Positions 1 to 7,362 of a stretch of 12,269 nt of DNA are shown piece by piece. A program made the translations under genes and the position numbers. Within the stretch, counting starts at the first letter, position 1, and every line of letters begins with the position of its first letter. Source of the stretch: Rickettsiales bacterium UBA4270 (GTDB lineage: Bacteria > Pseudomonadota > Alphaproteobacteria > Rickettsiales > Deianiraeaceae); contig DGWA01000012.1 in NCBI GenBank assembly GCA_002395105.1, positions 1-12,269 of the forward strand. Reading direction: 5' to 3'. The notes below the pieces were generated by a model. It worked only from the letters and a program-made list of their open reading frames with translations, made no database searches and was not told the DNA's origin.

Positions 1-31
1 CCCTTGTGTCTACCAATTCCACCACACAGGC
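1..31 (-). tRNA. tRNA-Leu, 5' part only (runs off the left edge)
   Basis: Read leftward from base 31, the sequence begins GCCTGTGTGGTGGAATTGG and continues through TAGACACAAGGG. This is the acceptor strand, the D-arm with GGTGGAAT-GGTAGACAC, and the start of the anticodon stem of a class II (long variable arm) leucine tRNA. The AGACACAAGGG stretch resembles tRNA-Leu(UAA), but the anticodon lies outside the window, so the isoacceptor is inferred. Confidence 0.85.
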
Positions 32-48
32 AAAATAGAACTCAGACG

Positions 49-77
49 ATGCTTTTCAAAAAAAAAATAATTGTCAA
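49..77 (-). promoter_or_regulatory. Candidate sigma-70 promoter for tRNA-Leu
   Basis: On the minus strand a perfect -35 box TTGACA (72-77) is followed by a 17-base spacer and AAGCAT (49-54), which matches the -10 consensus at the important positions 2 and 6 and at position 5. Transcription would start near base 42, about ten bases before the mature tRNA 5' end. The spacer contains a run of ten T. The -35 box and spacing are strong; the -10 is weak. Confidence 0.45.
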
Positions 78-119
78 CAAAGTCAATAAACCAAAAGGTT
101 ACAAAAAAATAGATAAAAC

Positions 120-139
120 TTTTTCTATAGTTAGAAAGA
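120..139 (-). terminator. Weak hairpin plus T-rich tail after the coiled-coil gene
   Basis: About 30 bases past the stop of the leftward gene at 168-1361, the minus strand reads TTTCTA-ACTA-TAGAAA, a six-pair AT-rich stem. It is followed by GTTTTATC and then a T-rich stretch. This is the position and shape of an intrinsic terminator, but the stem has a single G-C pair, so in such AT-rich DNA it may be chance. Confidence 0.2.
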
Positions 140-167
140 TTTTATACCTTAAGAACGAAAATAATTT

Positions 168-1361
168 TTAAATACCAATTCTTGGTAAATTTTTTTCAGT
201 TGAATTTATGCCTGTATTATTTATTATGTTATTGCTTTCATTTATATCCTTTATTTGAAGTTTTCCATTATCATCCGATTTTTGATTATTGTAATCACTG
301 TAAGCTTTTTTTATTTTAGCATCTGAATTATTATCGTTTTGATTTAAATTATTTTTTTTCATTTTTCTCTCTAACTTTTCTTTTTTTTTTCTTTCTTTCT
401 TTTCCAACTTAGTTTCAACCCTGTTGCCTTTTTCATCAAATTTGTTATCTTCTTCTTTTAGATCCGAAGAGCTTGCTTTCAACATAGAATCAACATCCGA
501 TTTAAATTCATTAATAAGTTCTCTTTTATCGTTAATAGCTTTTGTTGAACTTATCTCATCAAAATATTTTTGCTCTAAACCTAATATTTTTTTATATCTT
601 TTATTTATTTGTGCAAATTTATTTTCATATATGTCATTTATTTTGTTGTTATAAGATCTTCTTTTTGATACATTGCGTTCTCTTTTTCTTGAAAGCGTTT
701 TGGCTTTTTGTTGTTTTTTTTTTGTTAAAGTATTTAGTTCTTTTTTAAAATCATCTGATTTTTTTTTCAATCTTTCTTTATCTTTATTTATTTCTTTCTT
801 TGCGGCTTCTTGTTCTTTTTTAAGCCATTCATTCATAAAACTTAAAACACGTTGCAAATAACCAGCCGACATCAAAGGATTTTTATCACCTTGTTTTTCT
901 TTTTTTTCTAAATTCAAACCAGCTTCCTTTAAATATTCAATTTGTTGCTTGTTATTTTGCAAATCGTTTTGAATTACGCTTTGTTTGGCTTCTAAAGCAA
1001 CCTGAGCATCTCCTAATTCCAATTGTTTATTATTTTTGCTATATTCATTAAACAACATTTCTGTTATTTTTTCACCATATAAATCAGATATTTTCTTATC
1101 ATCATCTAATGTTTTATTATATTTATCTACAAAACTAACCAACTTTTCATTTGTTTGATTTATCTGCTTATTTATTGCATCAATTCCATCATTTTTTATT
1201 TTATTAAAATTTTCTAATATCTCGATATTCTCGTCATTTTCATTCTTTTTAACATTATTTTTACGTTCGTCAATGCTATTTTTTTGCTTCCCATTAATTA
1301 ATGAGTCCAAATTTAGCATATTTTCAATTTCATCTTGTTTTTTGTTATTTTCATCAATCAC
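168..1361 (-). CDS. Lysine-rich coiled-coil protein of unknown function
   Basis: I do not recognise this 397-residue protein. It has no signal peptide or membrane segment and is extremely rich in Lys, Glu, Asp and Asn. Residues about 105-265 look like long coiled-coil helices. A second basic helix around 318-336 (KKERKKKEKLERKMKK) precedes an Asn/Asp/Ser-rich, probably disordered tail ending NLPRIGI. A hydrophobic patch at about 162-180 (PLMSAGYLQRVLSFMNEWL) is the most fold-like part. The start used is GTG at 1361. An in-frame ATG at codon 15 (base 1319) is the main alternative, because a good promoter ends only 13 bases before the GTG. Ten-base T runs at 381-390 and 714-723 fall inside the gene but the frame is continuous through them. 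It is divergent from dnaG and stands alone. A structural or host-interacting role is possible but unsupported. Confidence 0.75.
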   Translation of the reverse strand: MIDENNKKQDEIENMLNLDSLINGKQKNSIDERKNNVKKNENDENIEILENFNKIKNDGIDAINKQINQTNEKLVSFVDKYNKTLDDDKKISDLYGEKITEMLFNEYSKNNKQLELGDAQVALEAKQSVIQNDLQNNKQQIEYLKEAGLNLEKKEKQGDKNPLMSAGYLQRVLSFMNEWLKKEQEAAKKEINKDKERLKKKSDDFKKELNTLTKKKQQKAKTLSRKRERNVSKRRSYNNKINDIYENKFAQINKRYKKILGLEQKYFDEISSTKAINDKRELINEFKSDVDSMLKASSSDLKEEDNKFDEKGNRVETKLEKKERKKKEKLERKMKKNNLNQNDNNSDAKIKKAYSDYNNQKSDDNGKLQIKDINESNNIINNTGINSTEKNLPRIGI

Positions 1362-1374
1362 ACAATGTCTATAT

Positions 1375-1402
1375 ATTTTACAAAAAAAACATTCACTATC
1401 AA
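1375..1402 (-). promoter_or_regulatory. Sigma-70 promoter for the coiled-coil gene
   Basis: On the minus strand TTGATA (1397-1402), a 16-base spacer and TAAAAT (1375-1380) match consensus at five of six bases in each box. The expected start of transcription is near 1368, only about six or seven bases before the GTG at 1361. The message would be nearly leaderless, or else translation starts at the ATG at 1319. Confidence 0.55.
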
Positions 1403-1411
1403 CAAAATTTT

Positions 1412-1439
1412 TTCAAAATAGAAAATTTAATTCTAGCAT
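1412..1439 (+). promoter_or_regulatory. Candidate promoter for dnaG-htrA
   Basis: On the plus strand TTCAAA (1412-1417), a 16-base spacer and TAGCAT (1434-1439; four of six consensus bases) lie about 37 bases upstream of the dnaG ATG. Other weak combinations exist in this AT-rich 114-base divergent gap, so this is only the best-looking one. Confidence 0.3.
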
Positions 1440-1475
1440 CTTAAAAATTTATTTTTAATAAAAATTATTTATACG

Positions 1476-3215
1476 ATGGCAAATCTTATCGAAGAAATAA
1501 AATCTCGCAAATTATCAGAAGTTATTGGAAAATTTACTCATTTGAAAAACGATGGCTCTGGACGAAAAAAATGTTGTTGTCCGTTTCATCACGAAAAAAC
1601 TCCGTCATTTCACATCGATGATAAAACTGGGTTGTATCATTGTTTTGGTTGTGGTGCTGGTGGCGATGTGTTTACTTTTATTGAAAACATAAAACAATGT
1701 AGTTTTCAACAGGCAATTGATCATATATGCGATATATTTTGCATAGATAAAAGTAAATATAAAAAAAATACAAAAGAATTAATTCAGCAAGAAAACGAAT
1801 ATAAGACACTATGCAATACTATGGAAACTGTTGCTTGCTATTATCAAAAATGTCTTCACGAAGACAAAGAAGCCCTTAATTACGTGAAAATTATACGTGA
1901 TATTAACAATGAAACGGAAAAAGAATTTTTGTTCGGTCTTGCAAATGACAATTTAAAAGATCTTTTAGGTTATTGTGAAAAATACAAAGTTGATGAAAAA
2001 ACATTAATTAAATATGGAATAATACGCGAAAATCAAAATAAAAATGGTGAAAGATATAAATATCTTTTTTTTAGAAACAGAATAATGATACCTATACACA
2101 ACACACAAGGTAAAATTGTTGCTTTCGGCGGAAGAATATACAAACTTAACGATGAAAACGCTAAATACTTAAATTCAAGCGATAGTGAATTTTTCAAGAA
2201 AGGAAATATACTATTCAATTTCAATAGATCGAAAAAAAATATAGGTAAAGATAAAAATGGAAATCATAATCCATTCATAATTGTTGAAGGTTATATGGAT
2301 GCAATATCGCTTTGGCAAGCCGGTTTTAAAACAGCGATTGCGCCACTTGGCACAAGTATAACCGAAAATCATTTAAAAATAATTTTCAATTACTGCCAAG
2401 ACCCAATTTTTGTATTCGATAACGATAATGCAGGACAAAGAGCAACGTTGCGTGCTTGTGAAATGATATTTCCAATTCTTAAAACAGGTTTTGTGCCTAA
2501 AATATGTACACTTCAAGGTGCAAAAGATGTAGATGAATTTTTAAAAAAATACAAACAAGAAGATTTACAAAAACAATTAAACAATTCCGAACCAATAAAC
2601 CAATTTATAATTAACATTTACAAGCAAAAATACAATTTATCAAATCCAAATGATTTATCTGTTTTGCAGAAAAATATTTATACTTTAATTGGTACAATTC
2701 CAGACAAAATTCTAAAAAAAAATTACACAAATTTTTTTCAAAATGAATTTAACAAAATCAATTTTGAACAAAAAAAATTTAAAAAGAACAATTATGTACA
2801 AAACTTTAACAATAAACATAACATGACATTAAATCAAAATAAAATGCCAAATACATTGAATGTAGAATTTATTGAAAAAAAAATTATAGCAGTTTTGCTA
2901 AAAGATAAAAATCTTCAAAATAATTGTGATATAGACGAAAATATAATACAGCATTTAACTATAAAAAGTCAAGAACTACTTAAAAAATTAAACAATGAAA
3001 GCGATAAAGAAAGACAAAAATTTTGCGATCAAATTTTTAAAGAATTTAAAGAAATAAATACAAAAAAAACCAGTGATATTGTTCTTGAACTTAAAAATTT
3101 AATAATTCAGCTAGAATTATTAAAAGTTAAAAATAGCAATTTAACTGAATGCGATAAAAAAAAAGAATATAAAAAAATACTTGCAAAAAAAAAAGAGCTT
3201 ATTATCACAGACTAA
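1476..3215 (+). CDS. dnaG: DNA primase DnaG
   Basis: DnaG makes the short RNA primers for lagging-strand replication in association with the replicative helicase DnaB. The N-terminal CHC2 zinc site is intact: C35-x2-H38, then C56-x2-C59 within CPFHHEKTPSF and YHCFGCG. The catalytic core carries NRIMIPI, GGR and KYLNSSDSEFFKKG, and the TOPRIM metal site has VEGYMD (E271) and FDNDNAGQRA (D315, D317). The usual FDGD is FDND here, but both aspartates remain. GAKDVDEF (349-355) corresponds to the conserved DxDE segment. Residues after about 370 are Lys/Asn-rich and diverged, as expected for the DnaB-binding C-terminal domain. At 579 residues it is near normal length. The stop is 3 bp before the htrA start, so the two are probably co-transcribed. 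rpoD, which commonly follows dnaG in proteobacteria, is absent. Confidence 0.97.
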   Translation: MANLIEEIKSRKLSEVIGKFTHLKNDGSGRKKCCCPFHHEKTPSFHIDDKTGLYHCFGCGAGGDVFTFIENIKQCSFQQAIDHICDIFCIDKSKYKKNTKELIQQENEYKTLCNTMETVACYYQKCLHEDKEALNYVKIIRDINNETEKEFLFGLANDNLKDLLGYCEKYKVDEKTLIKYGIIRENQNKNGERYKYLFFRNRIMIPIHNTQGKIVAFGGRIYKLNDENAKYLNSSDSEFFKKGNILFNFNRSKKNIGKDKNGNHNPFIIVEGYMDAISLWQAGFKTAIAPLGTSITENHLKIIFNYCQDPIFVFDNDNAGQRATLRACEMIFPILKTGFVPKICTLQGAKDVDEFLKKYKQEDLQKQLNNSEPINQFIINIYKQKYNLSNPNDLSVLQKNIYTLIGTIPDKILKKNYTNFFQNEFNKINFEQKKFKKNNYVQNFNNKHNMTLNQNKMPNTLNVEFIEKKIIAVLLKDKNLQNNCDIDENIIQHLTIKSQELLKKLNNESDKERQKFCDQIFKEFKEINTKKTSDIVLELKNLIIQLELLKVKNSNLTECDKKKEYKKILAKKKELIITD

Positions 3216-3218
3216 GTT

Positions 3219-4799
3219 ATGTCGTCTTTATTTAATTTATTAAAGTGTAAAATTATTAAAAATTCATTTTATATATTATGTACATTATTAGTAATGTTTT
3301 TAATTGCTTTTTGTTGTTTTTTTAGCTTCAAAATTTTAACAGATAAAGATGATAACAATAAACAAACTCAACTTGAACAAACGTTTGAAACACCAAATAT
3401 TCAAAATACACCATTATTATCTGAAAAATCCGAAAAAAATGAAGATACATCAAAACAACAAAATATTAGGTATGATAAATTTGTTGAAGAACTGTCAAAA
3501 TCAGTAGTCCATATTAAGGGAATATATCTGAAAGATACAGAATACGAAGAAAGATATATGCTTTTAAATACATTTGGTGGTGAAATTTTTCCGCCAAAAA
3601 AAATAAAAGCACAAGCCACATGTAGTGGTTTTTTTGTTAGCGAGGACGGATACATAGTAACAAATCATCATTGTATTGATGATGCACAAAGTATTGACGT
3701 TGAAACTAAAAATGGAACTAAATATAATGCAAAAGTTATTGGATATTACGAAGGCGCAGATCTTGCTGTTTTAAAAGTATCACCGTTAAAAGGAGAAAGA
3801 TTTTTTGCCGCAAAAATTGGAAACTCTGATGATTTATCAGTCGGAGACAATATAATTGTTATAGGAGGTCCTCTTGGTTATAAATGGTCTGCATCAGCAG
3901 GAATAGTAAGTGGAAAATCGAGAGAAATTGAATATAATCCAACTGATAGTGCAAAAAAACATATTTGGGGAACGGCCGGCGAATACATACAAATTGATGC
4001 TGCTGTGAATGCTGGTAATTCTGGTGGACCAACATTTAACTTAAATGGTGAAGTAATCGGAGTTGCAAGCTCAGGTTTTGCTTTCATTCAAGGAATGAAT
4101 TTCGTAGTTGCCTCAAATACATTGAAAAAATATTTACCAGATCTTAAAAATGGAACAATTATATCAAAAGGTTTATGGGGTGTAAATTTAAGAGAACTTG
4201 AACCTTATGACATAAAAACAGTTGGTCTTAAAAAAAATAGTGGTATGCTTGTTTGCGATGTATTAAAGTATTCACCTGCGGAAAAAGCTGGAATAAAACG
4301 CGGAGATATTATCTTATCAGTAAATGGTAAAGATTTAAAAGACAATATGGCTCTAAGAAAAGTTAGCAATGATGTTTATGCTGGTTCAATTAGTGATATT
4401 GTAGTTAACAGATATGGAGAAATTAAAAAATTCAAAGTAAAAGCCGATAATGTTAGATATATAGAAAAGCTAGAAAAAGGCGAAATAGGGGAACAAGAAT
4501 GGTCAAACGAAAATATAACTTATCGCTTATTGACAAGTAAAATGCATAGAAAATTACGTTTCCCAAAAGATGTTAGTGGAATTATAGTTTCTGAGATAAA
4601 AAACAATAGTAATCCAATGTTAACATTAGCAGTTGGTGATGTAATTATGCAGGTAAATGATGAAAAAATTGAATCAATAGAAGACTATAAAAAAGTAATT
4701 AAAAAAATAAAAAAGAATAAAAAAACAATGGCAATGTTTCATATATACAAACCTATATATGATGCTATTTTTATCAAAGGTAGCAATATAGCTGATTAA
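3219..4799 (+). CDS. htrA: HtrA/Do-family serine endoprotease, membrane-anchored, two PDZ domains
   Basis: This is a trypsin-like periplasmic quality-control protease. The catalytic triad is readable: H151 in VTNHHCI (family norm VTNNHVI), D181 in ADLAVLK and S268 in NAGNSGGP. Residues 15-40 form one long hydrophobic segment (FYILCTLLVMFLIAFCC) without a clear signal-peptidase site, followed by a polar Gln/Glu/Asn linker to about residue 83. This suggests an uncleaved anchor with the protease facing the periplasm. PDZ1 spans about 316-405 (SPAEKAGIKRGDIILSVNG). A more diverged PDZ2 spans about 450-515 (VGDVIMQVNDEKI). Two PDZ domains suit the DegP/DegQ/MucD group, whereas an anchor is more typical of DegS, which has one PDZ, so assignment to a specific member is not safe. 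It follows dnaG by 3 bp, and its stop codon overlaps the stop of the convergent gene at 4796. Confidence 0.93.
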   Translation: MSSLFNLLKCKIIKNSFYILCTLLVMFLIAFCCFFSFKILTDKDDNNKQTQLEQTFETPNIQNTPLLSEKSEKNEDTSKQQNIRYDKFVEELSKSVVHIKGIYLKDTEYEERYMLLNTFGGEIFPPKKIKAQATCSGFFVSEDGYIVTNHHCIDDAQSIDVETKNGTKYNAKVIGYYEGADLAVLKVSPLKGERFFAAKIGNSDDLSVGDNIIVIGGPLGYKWSASAGIVSGKSREIEYNPTDSAKKHIWGTAGEYIQIDAAVNAGNSGGPTFNLNGEVIGVASSGFAFIQGMNFVVASNTLKKYLPDLKNGTIISKGLWGVNLRELEPYDIKTVGLKKNSGMLVCDVLKYSPAEKAGIKRGDIILSVNGKDLKDNMALRKVSNDVYAGSISDIVVNRYGEIKKFKVKADNVRYIEKLEKGEIGEQEWSNENITYRLLTSKMHRKLRFPKDVSGIIVSEIKNNSNPMLTLAVGDVIMQVNDEKIESIEDYKKVIKKIKKNKKTMAMFHIYKPIYDAIFIKGSNIAD

Positions 4800-5656
4800 A
4801 ATTCTAACCATATACTTGCATATATTCCTTTCATCTTCATACCAAGTTCGCTTGTTTTTGTAATTTTAGATTTAATTGATGAGTAAAAACCAAATTCAAA
4901 TGTTGAATATTTTGATATTGGCATTGCAAGAGAAAATGTAATTTTTGCAAAACCACTATTGGCCAAATAATCAAAAACAGAACTATCAAGTGGATTGTAG
5001 TTCTCATTTTTAAATTCTTTGTTTATATAATAAATAAATTTTTGAAATCTAACCATAAATAAAATATTTTCTAAGAAAAAATGTCCGTATACCGCCTCAA
5101 ATCTAAATTCATTATACCAATGCTTTATATTAATATGATAATTCAATGTTAATGTGAAAAAATCACTTTCACTTAAATTTAAACCAAGCTCAATACCAGA
5201 AATTTGTTTATATTTTTTTATAGCAAATTGACTTGAAATTTTTTGTTCATATACACTAGGTGTTCCAAAACCACCAACAATGGATAAAGCAAGCGTATTA
5301 TTTCTGATAACTCCAACTCTCAACAACGCATTAAACGTATCAAGACCAATACTTCGTTGTTTAACATTTCCTAAAAATAATTTTTCATCTACAAACATAC
5401 TATCTATTGCTATTACTTTTCCAACAAATGTTACTCGTTTTGAAAGACCATATTCGCCATACAAATTCAAAACACTTTGAGCAAAATCCAAACTATCATT
5501 AAACTTACCTCCAACATCAAGACCTTTAAAAGAACGCATTTCATATGATGTTATAAAAATTCCATGATTTTTTGGTTGCGTCCAGCCATCGGACAAAGCA
5601 TATTTAGCAGTTGAAAATATTATTGCAATGATGGCAATTATTACACGACTTAACAT
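4796..5656 (-). CDS. Exported protein, probable outer-membrane beta-barrel
   Basis: This 286-residue protein starts with a short signal peptide (MLSRVIIAIIAIIFSTAKYALS, cleavage likely near residues 20-22). The mature part begins DGWTQPKNHG and then alternates hydrophobic and polar residues in many short strands: FITSYEMRSF, VLNLYGEYGL, VTFVGKVIAI, LALSIVGGFG, FTLTLNYHINI, RFEAVYGHFF, KITFSLAMPI, STFEFGFYSS and IYASIWLEF. The C-terminal aromatic Phe after an amphipathic strand is the classical recognition signal of the BAM assembly machinery. I cannot name a family with confidence; it looks like a small uncharacterised proteobacterial barrel. It is the last gene of a four-gene leftward cluster, 11 bp after the dioxygenase-like gene. 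Its stop overlaps the htrA stop by two bases. Confidence 0.8.
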   Translation of the reverse strand: MLSRVIIAIIAIIFSTAKYALSDGWTQPKNHGIFITSYEMRSFKGLDVGGKFNDSLDFAQSVLNLYGEYGLSKRVTFVGKVIAIDSMFVDEKLFLGNVKQRSIGLDTFNALLRVGVIRNNTLALSIVGGFGTPSVYEQKISSQFAIKKYKQISGIELGLNLSESDFFTLTLNYHINIKHWYNEFRFEAVYGHFFLENILFMVRFQKFIYYINKEFKNENYNPLDSSVFDYLANSGFAKITFSLAMPISKYSTFEFGFYSSIKSKITKTSELGMKMKGIYASIWLEF

Positions 5657-5667
5657 GTTTTAATTAT

Positions 5668-6345
5668 TTAATATCTCTTTCTGTGATGAAAACCATTTAG
5701 ACGTATATCGAAATTACATTTTTTGCCATACTCAGAATCTTCGGAGGAAAAATCCTCCAATCTACAACTGGTTAAATAACGAGCTTTATTACTAAGATTT
5801 TTATATCTTTTGTCATCAATGTTTTTTACATGTGCAGTAAAAAACATCATAGTTTCAAACCTTTTAAAATCTTCATGTTCTACTATAAAATTTATATGTG
5901 GTGTATTATTGCCATAATATCCAGGTATTATTGTGAAAAATGAATAATGCCCATTAACATCTGTAACGCATGTGCCTGTGCCTTCAAAATCAATATCATA
6001 TTTAGAAAAATCTTCCTTATCTACAACTAAATGATTGTAATATCCAAAATGATTTGTTTGCCAAATTTTTACAACAGCATTTTCAACCGGAACGCCAACT
6101 ACATCAAATACAAAACCATCAATATATAATAATCTTCCTTTTGCAACAAAAGGACTTCCTGTTTTACGTCTTAAATTATTTGAATGTGAAAAATTTTGCG
6201 GTATTATATATCTCCTATCTTCTGTAATTTCAGGAGTTAATAGCTGCATATTTTTCAATACTATTTCTGGAGAAATCGCTTTTACTTCAAATAATAACGT
6301 ACAAAAAAATAAAAAAAATAATATTGTCATTTTTTTTTTATTCAT
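5668..6345 (-). CDS. Secreted intradiol-dioxygenase-fold protein with a changed metal ligand
   Basis: Residues 1-23 are a signal peptide (FLFFCTLLFEVKA). The mature protein has the intradiol ring-cleavage dioxygenase (protocatechuate 3,4-dioxygenase-like) beta-sandwich pattern: GRLLYIDGFV, GVPVENAVVKIWQTNHFGYY, TDVNGHYSFFTIIPGYY, TPHINFIV and a C-terminal FDIRLNG. In active enzymes two Tyr and two His bind ferric iron. By alignment with WQxNxxGxY and PGxYxGxxPHIH these would be Y103, Y144 and H150, but the second His is Asn152 (HIN instead of HIH). The spacing from Y144 to H150 is the short one seen in extracellular members of the family. With one ligand replaced, normal ring cleavage is doubtful, so the protein may bind rather than cleave, or use altered iron chemistry. 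It starts 5 bp after the lipoprotein gene and precedes the barrel gene by 11 bp. Confidence 0.85.
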   Translation of the reverse strand: MNKKKMTILFFLFFCTLLFEVKAISPEIVLKNMQLLTPEITEDRRYIIPQNFSHSNNLRRKTGSPFVAKGRLLYIDGFVFDVVGVPVENAVVKIWQTNHFGYYNHLVVDKEDFSKYDIDFEGTGTCVTDVNGHYSFFTIIPGYYGNNTPHINFIVEHEDFKRFETMMFFTAHVKNIDDKRYKNLSNKARYLTSCRLEDFSSEDSEYGKKCNFDIRLNGFHHRKRY

Positions 6346-6350
6346 ATAAT

Positions 6351-7358
6351 TTATTGTATAACTTGTTTTTGTTTATTTTTACGCTTTTTCTCATGTAATG
6401 AATATTGTTCAATTTCAGACTGTTTTCCTGACTTAAAAATCTCATATCTAATATTTCTTTCTTTTTTTATTCTTTGTTCGTATTTTTTTTGTATATTTTG
6501 TTCGTTTTTTTCATTTTCTTTTTGAAACATATTAAATTCGTTTTCGCATTCTGTTTCCAATAATTTATCGTTTGAAACGCTTTCTTGTCTTAAATATTTA
6601 ATCTCCTTCTCATTAAAATAAATATTTACATATTTATCATAATATGCACGACACTTTTTTATATGTTCAGACTTTTCAAAATTCATAATATCAAAAATAG
6701 CATCATCAATAACTTTTTCAGCTAGATTTCTAGATAATTGATATTCAATATCTTCTTTGCTTTGCTGTAAACCAGTAAGTAATGCATTATTTACCATATA
6801 CACACTATCTGCAAAATCATCTCCTTCGCTAATTTGTTTTAATATTTTATCAATTCTTGCTTTTGTACCAATATAAACACTATGTGAGCCACTAATTTCA
6901 TAGTTCTTCTCTTGATGTTCATTAGTCGCAACACCAGGGCCTTTAGATAACGAACCACCTTTTTTGCCCGTATATTGTTCATATGTTCTTATATCTGGTG
7001 TTTCTAAGATAGATTTTATCTGTTCTATTTTTGAAATATCGTTTTTGTATAAAAAATAAGATGAATGCATCGTAATTTTGCTTTCAATCCTAATCCCAAG
7101 ATTATTTAATATATCACTCTGAGATTGTAACAATTCAGCCAAAAGCAAATAATCGCAATTTTCAATATCTACAACATTTGGATTTTCCTTTATCCTTCTA
7201 GTAAACATTCTTTGTGCATTATTTTCTATATTAATATAGACACAAATTTTTTTATTAATAATGTTTTTTTCCCCATATTGAGATGAAATATTTTTGCAGG
7301 CAAAAAACAAAAATGGCAAAATTATCAATAGTATTTTTTTTACACATTTGCTTAACAT
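6351..7358 (-). CDS. Putative lipoprotein with charged C-terminal extension, possibly LptE-related
   Basis: The N-terminus (KKILLIILPFLFFAC) is a signal sequence ending in a candidate lipid-modified Cys21; Phe at -3 is a weak point in the lipobox. Residues about 36-105 (ICVYINI..., DYLLLAELLQ, RIESKITMHSSYFLY) and 183-225 (DSVYMVNNALLTG..., RNLAEKVIDDAIFDI) have the order and feel of LptE, the outer-membrane lipoprotein of LPS transport. If so, a Gly/Lys/His-rich insert of roughly 60 residues separates the two halves. From about 230 the protein is a highly charged helix rich in Lys, Glu and Gln (ENEKNEQNIQKKYEQRIKKE) that LptE does not have, which explains the 335-residue length. The LptE link is inference from pattern only. 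The gene starts 4 bp after the Ffh-like gene and ends 5 bp before the dioxygenase-like gene, so all belong to one leftward transcription unit. Confidence 0.7.
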   Translation of the reverse strand: MLSKCVKKILLIILPFLFFACKNISSQYGEKNIINKKICVYINIENNAQRMFTRRIKENPNVVDIENCDYLLLAELLQSQSDILNNLGIRIESKITMHSSYFLYKNDISKIEQIKSILETPDIRTYEQYTGKKGGSLSKGPGVATNEHQEKNYEISGSHSVYIGTKARIDKILKQISEGDDFADSVYMVNNALLTGLQQSKEDIEYQLSRNLAEKVIDDAIFDIMNFEKSEHIKKCRAYYDKYVNIYFNEKEIKYLRQESVSNDKLLETECENEFNMFQKENEKNEQNIQKKYEQRIKKERNIRYEIFKSGKQSEIEQYSLHEKKRKNKQKQVIQ

Positions 7359-7362
7359 ACAA

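Noticed and set aside
89..100. AACC-AAAA-GGTT palindrome between the coiled-coil gene and tRNA-Leu as a terminator or operator
   Set aside because: A four-pair stem is too short, no T run of the right kind follows, and such motifs are expected by chance.
381..723. Frameshift at the ten-base T runs in the coiled-coil gene
   Set aside because: The frame continues through both runs with the same composition and coiled-coil character, and no better frame takes over after either run.
3401..3655. Minus-strand frame within htrA
   Set aside because: It is antisense to the linker and the start of the protease domain, whose forward frame has conserved catalytic motifs.
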